From: Pedobacter sp. FW305-3-2-15-E-R2A2
GTDB taxonomy: Bacteria; Bacteroidota; Bacteroidia; Sphingobacteriales; Sphingobacteriaceae
NCBI RefSeq assembly: GCF_038446955.1
Contig: NZ_CP151803.1
Span: forward strand, 5,766,001-5,830,000
Direction: 5' to 3'
Length of the DNA: 64,000 bases
The notes beneath the pieces are model-generated. The model worked only from the letters and a program-made list of their open reading frames with translations, had not been told where the DNA came from and did no database searches. This document shows positions 61,331-64,000 of this stretch, in pieces (positions within the stretch are counted from its first letter, which is position 1; every line of letters starts with the position of its first letter). A program made the translations under genes and the position numbers.

Positions 61331-62877
61331 TATGTGTTGGTTCGTTTTTGGTTGATCAATCTATAAATCCCCAGGGGATTACCATCTTTTAATGCGTCCG
61401 GCAAGAGTTCCGGTGCCCAATCCTGCCAGGCAAGGGGCCGTACAAAACGATAAATTGCAGTCGTCCCTACTGAGGTAAACCGGCTGTCGTTCGTTGCCGG
61501 ATAAGGTCCGCCATGTTGCATGGCGCTGCAGACTTCTACTCCTGTAGGCATACCATTCCTGATCATTCGGCCTGTTTTATCTTGTATCTTACTGATCAGT
61601 TCCGGGTATTGGCTCAGCTCATTTTCAGCGGAGAACAGCGTTACAGTGAGCTGTCCTTCCAAAGCATCCAGTACTTCTTCCATTTGCCGGATATCCTCCG
61701 CAATGACCAGTAAAGAATAAGGACCAAAGATTTCTTCCTGAAGACTATCCGATTTGAGAAAATCGGCAGCGCTAACCTGAGCTATTTTAGCGACAGACTG
61801 ATTTTGCAAGTCCGTGTTCTTCAATCCTGATTCTGCCAATAAGCTGACTTCAGCTGCATTCAACGCTTGCTGAGTCCGTTGCTCATAGTTGACGAAGATT
61901 CCCTCAGTCAGCATCGTTGCGGAAGGTGTTGTGGAGATGATGCGGTTCAACTCCTGTTTAAACTGGTCCAGTTCTTCAGACTGCACAGCGATTAACAGAC
62001 CTGGATTGGTGCAAAATTGCCCGGCTCCCAGGGTAATCGATGCGGCACATTTTGCGGCAAGCTCAGTTGCTTTTTCTGCAATTGCCTCCGGCAATAAAAC
62101 CACCGGATTGATGCTCCCCATTTCTGCAAATACCGGGATAGGTTGTTTGCGTTGTTGTGCCAGTCTGACCAGTGCCATCCCTCCTTTAAGAGATCCGGTA
62201 AAGGTCACCGCTTTAGTTTTCGGATGCGTTACGAGATAGGCACCTATTTCATAGCCATCGTCATAGAGCAAAGAGAAGAGTCCTTCAGGAAGTCCGGATT
62301 TACGGATAGCATTTATTACTGCCGATGCTACTAATTTGCTTGTTCCCAAATGGGCAGGATGTGCCTTTACAATCACCGGACAACCTGAAGCAAGCGCAGA
62401 AGCCGTATCTCCTCCTGCAACAGAAAATGCGAGTGGAAAATTACTTGCTCCAAAAACTACTACTGGCCCCAGCGGAACCAGCATACGCCGGATATCCGGT
62501 CTTGGAAGTGGTTGTCTTTCCGGCATCGCGGTGTCTATGATGGCATCCACCCAGGATCCCTCTTCCACCAACTGAGCGAATAACCTTAACTGCCCTGTTG
62601 TACGGCCCAACTCTCCCTGTAATCTTCCTATCGGCAAACCACTTTCTTCAGCCGCCCTGTTGATCAGGATATCGCCCAATGCAGCGATCTCATCTGCAAT
62701 GCACCTTAAAAAAGCCGCTTTGACATCCTTATTAATGTTTTTATAATTTTGAAAGGCCTGCTCAGCAGCGCGAAGCGCTTCATCGGCCTCCCTTAGTCCG
62801 GATTTTAAAAACTCTCCTTCCAGGACTTTACCCGTAGCCGGATTTAAGGCATAAAAAGTTCCATTCATATTTTCCAT
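61330..62877 (-). CDS. 2-oxoglutarate semialdehyde dehydrogenase (aldehyde dehydrogenase)
   Basis: 515 residues, aldehyde dehydrogenase superfamily. Catalytic Cys289 is in LGAGQFCTNPG, the general base Glu252 in VFAEMGSINPV, and the NAD(P) site includes FGASNFPLAFSVAGGDT and VTFTGSLKGG. FAEMGSxNP is the mark of NADP-type 2,5-dioxovalerate dehydrogenases, which oxidise 2-oxoglutarate semialdehyde to 2-oxoglutarate, the last step of hydroxyproline and some sugar-acid pathways. The start MENMNG could also be the second Met. It follows the DHDPS-like gene by two bases. Confidence 0.95.
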   Translation of the reverse strand: MENMNGTFYALNPATGKVLEGEFLKSGLREADEALRAAEQAFQNYKNINKDVKAAFLRCIADEIAALGDILINRAAEESGLPIGRLQGELGRTTGQLRLFAQLVEEGSWVDAIIDTAMPERQPLPRPDIRRMLVPLGPVVVFGASNFPLAFSVAGGDTASALASGCPVIVKAHPAHLGTSKLVASAVINAIRKSGLPEGLFSLLYDDGYEIGAYLVTHPKTKAVTFTGSLKGGMALVRLAQQRKQPIPVFAEMGSINPVVLLPEAIAEKATELAAKCAASITLGAGQFCTNPGLLIAVQSEELDQFKQELNRIISTTPSATMLTEGIFVNYEQRTQQALNAAEVSLLAESGLKNTDLQNQSVAKIAQVSAADFLKSDSLQEEIFGPYSLLVIAEDIRQMEEVLDALEGQLTVTLFSAENELSQYPELISKIQDKTGRMIRNGMPTGVEVCSAMQHGGPYPATNDSRFTSVGTTAIYRFVRPLAWQDWAPELLPDALKDGNPLGIYRLINQKRTNT

Positions 62878-62879
62878 AT

Positions 62880-63797
62880 TTAGATTCCCCAGCTACCTTC
62901 CGGCAATTGCGGACGATTGGCCAATGCGTCATTAATGACCTTCAGCACCCTTTCTCTTTCTGTGCCTTTTATCGCCAAACGTGGTGCCCTTACGGTTTCC
63001 GTTCCTATTCCTGTGGCTGTCTCGGCAAGCTTGATGTACTGAACCAGCTTAGGGTGTATATCCAGCTCCAACACGGGAAGGAACCAACGGTAAATCGTCA
63101 ATGCTTCAGGAATACGGTTCTGTTTTATCAGTCTGAAAATAGCAACGGTCTCTTTTGGGAAGGCATCCACCAGTCCGGCTACCCATCCATGGGCCCCCAT
63201 CACCAGGCTTTCCATCGCTAAAGGATCTACACCAGTTAAGATCTTAAACCTGTCGCCAAAACGATTGATCATCCTGGTCACATTGGAAATATCTCTTGTT
63301 GATTCTTTTACAGCCTGAATATTCGCATGTTTCGATAAAACCTCGAACATATCCAGCGTAACTTCGATCTTATAATCCACCGGGTTGTTGTAAATCATGA
63401 TCGGTAGTGGCGTGCTCAGGGCAACCGCTTCAAAAAAGGCCAGTGTTTCTTCCGGGTCGGCATAATAGCGCATTGGAGGAAGCAGCATCAAGCCATTTGC
63501 ACCGAGTTGTTCTGCTTTTTTTGCTGCTGCAACAGCCTTTTTGGTGGTCGGTTCTGCGATGTTCAACAATACGGGAACTCTGCCGTTCACTACCTTTAAA
63601 GTATGCGACAGCAATTCAAACTTTTCTTCATCACTCAATACACTCGCTTCTCCTAAAGAACCACCCAGGATAATTCCACCCGCACCTGCGGCCAATTGCG
63701 CCTCCAGGTTAATGTTAAACATGTTAAAATCCAACTCATCCTGATCTGTAAATTTTGTCGTCACAGCGGGAAATACCCCATTCCAATTGATACTCAT
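62880..63797 (-). CDS. DHDPS/NAL family aldolase, probable 1-pyrroline-4-hydroxy-2-carboxylate deaminase
   Basis: 305 residues, TIM barrel. The Schiff-base Lys164 is in QAVKESTRD and the proton-relay Tyr136 in MIYNNPVDY; GGSLGEASVLSDEE is a variant of the GTTGE substrate loop. In the context of epimerase, oxidase and semialdehyde dehydrogenase genes it is most likely the deaminase that turns pyrroline-hydroxycarboxylate into 2-oxoglutarate semialdehyde and ammonia. First gene of the leftward operon, 67 bp after its promoter. Confidence 0.93.
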   Translation of the reverse strand: MSINWNGVFPAVTTKFTDQDELDFNMFNINLEAQLAAGAGGIILGGSLGEASVLSDEEKFELLSHTLKVVNGRVPVLLNIAEPTTKKAVAAAKKAEQLGANGLMLLPPMRYYADPEETLAFFEAVALSTPLPIMIYNNPVDYKIEVTLDMFEVLSKHANIQAVKESTRDISNVTRMINRFGDRFKILTGVDPLAMESLVMGAHGWVAGLVDAFPKETVAIFRLIKQNRIPEALTIYRWFLPVLELDIHPKLVQYIKLAETATGIGTETVRAPRLAIKGTERERVLKVINDALANRPQLPEGSWGI

Positions 63798-63864
63798 ACG
63801 TTGTTTGGTTTATTTTTTAATTAAAAACAGGGACTCGTTATTTTTCAAAGCCCTTGATCAGCAT

Positions 63865-63893
63865 CAAATTTAGGCGTTTAGAAGGCCAGCAAA
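63865..63893 (-). promoter_or_regulatory. Hydroxyproline operon promoter (TTTG-N17-TAAATTTG)
   Basis: On the minus strand TTTG (63890-63893), 17 bases, then TAAATTTG (63865-63872), an exact -7 element, 67 nt before the first gene. Confidence 0.7.
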
Positions 63894-63897
63894 TGCC

Positions 63898-63908
63898 CGG
63901 ATATTAAC
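63898..63908 (-). promoter_or_regulatory. Candidate AraC activator site GTTAATATCCG
   Basis: The 11-mer on the minus strand, four bases upstream of the -33 box, is also present in the palindrome before the AraC gene. The position is that of a class II activator site. Confidence 0.55.
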
Positions 63909-64000
63909 CAATATGCCCTGTAAATACACCAGAACAAATGATTAACATGAATAGATTTTGATCATATTCTATTTTTTTCGGATAAACTCGTTAAATTCCA
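63909..64000. other. Right-edge intergenic sequence
   Basis: 92 bases of AT-rich sequence upstream of the operon, with a TAGATTTTGATCATATTCTA imperfect palindrome near 63952-63971 (TAGA and TGATCA core). No gene reaches in from the right edge. Confidence 0.3.

Overview
The window looks like chromosome of a Bacteroidota member close to Pedobacter/Sphingobacteriaceae. The evidence is two SusC/SusD pairs, an ECF sigma/FecR pair, a DUF6266 protein, many signal peptides ending in AQ/FSQ, AT-rich intergenic DNA with almost no Shine-Dalgarno sites, and repeated exact copies of the Bacteroidota housekeeping -7 element TAnnTTTG. No rRNA, tRNA, CRISPR array, insertion sequence or prophage was seen.

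Layout. 1-3.4 kb: a cut-off membrane protein gene, a small secreted protein overlapping a DUF6266 gene tail to tail, an AraC gene remnant, and a Crp/Fnr regulator next to an SMR exporter. 3.4-9 kb: holA divergent from a small HsdR_N-type nuclease gene, a 73-aa protein, valS and an orphan Imm5-like immunity gene. 9.1-12.9 kb: an S9B dipeptidyl peptidase and an AlbA/ATPase protein carrying NDAI tandem repeats. 12.9-24.1 kb (minus strand): a glycan-utilisation locus in the order ECF sigma, GH30 lipoprotein, FecR, SusC with STN domain, SusD, then a calcineurin phosphoesterase fused to a PQQ-type propeller. 24.3-34.9 kb: housekeeping and mixed genes (EamA, M13 peptidase, MnmD, aldo/keto reductase, AI-2E permease, MazG, a degenerate DEAD-box protein, DUF2071, BstA/DinB, DUF2059). 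35.3-41.7 kb: a heterodimeric ABC exporter with a LolC-type permease, divergent from a NamZ-like lipoprotein. 41.7-48.1 kb: topoisomerase IB, fmt, a class IV aminotransferase with an RluA-type synthase, a D-cysteine desulfhydrase family enzyme, a VOC protein and a methyltransferase. 48.4-54.9 kb: a DUF3472-ricin lipoprotein, a second SusC/SusD pair driven by a near-perfect housekeeping promoter, and a serine-hydrolase pseudogene. 55.2-58 kb: a prohibitin-like protein, an aspartate kinase and a GNAT. 58-63.8 kb (minus strand): a complete trans-4-hydroxy-L-proline catabolic operon with its AraC regulator.

How the genes work together. In the glycan locus two regions, upstream of the GH30 gene and of fecR, share a spaced motif (ATAGTAC-N16-CGTTATGTA) that is a good candidate promoter for the locus's own ECF factor; sigma itself starts from a TAnnTTTG promoter. 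The hydroxyproline operon encodes epimerase, D-hydroxyproline oxidase, pyrroline-hydroxycarboxylate deaminase and 2-oxoglutarate semialdehyde dehydrogenase. An 11-mer, GTTAATATCCG, occurs just upstream of its promoter and again inside a perfect 40-bp palindrome in front of the AraC gene, which suggests that AraC controls both. Several genes (holA, the nuclease, the 73-aa gene, the desulfhydrase) have TAnnTTTG only 4-9 nt before the start codon and so look leaderless. No large, clearly new multi-gene system was found; the most unusual signals are these regulatory layouts, the degenerate DEAD-box protein, the repeat-bearing AlbA protein and two micro-ORFs.
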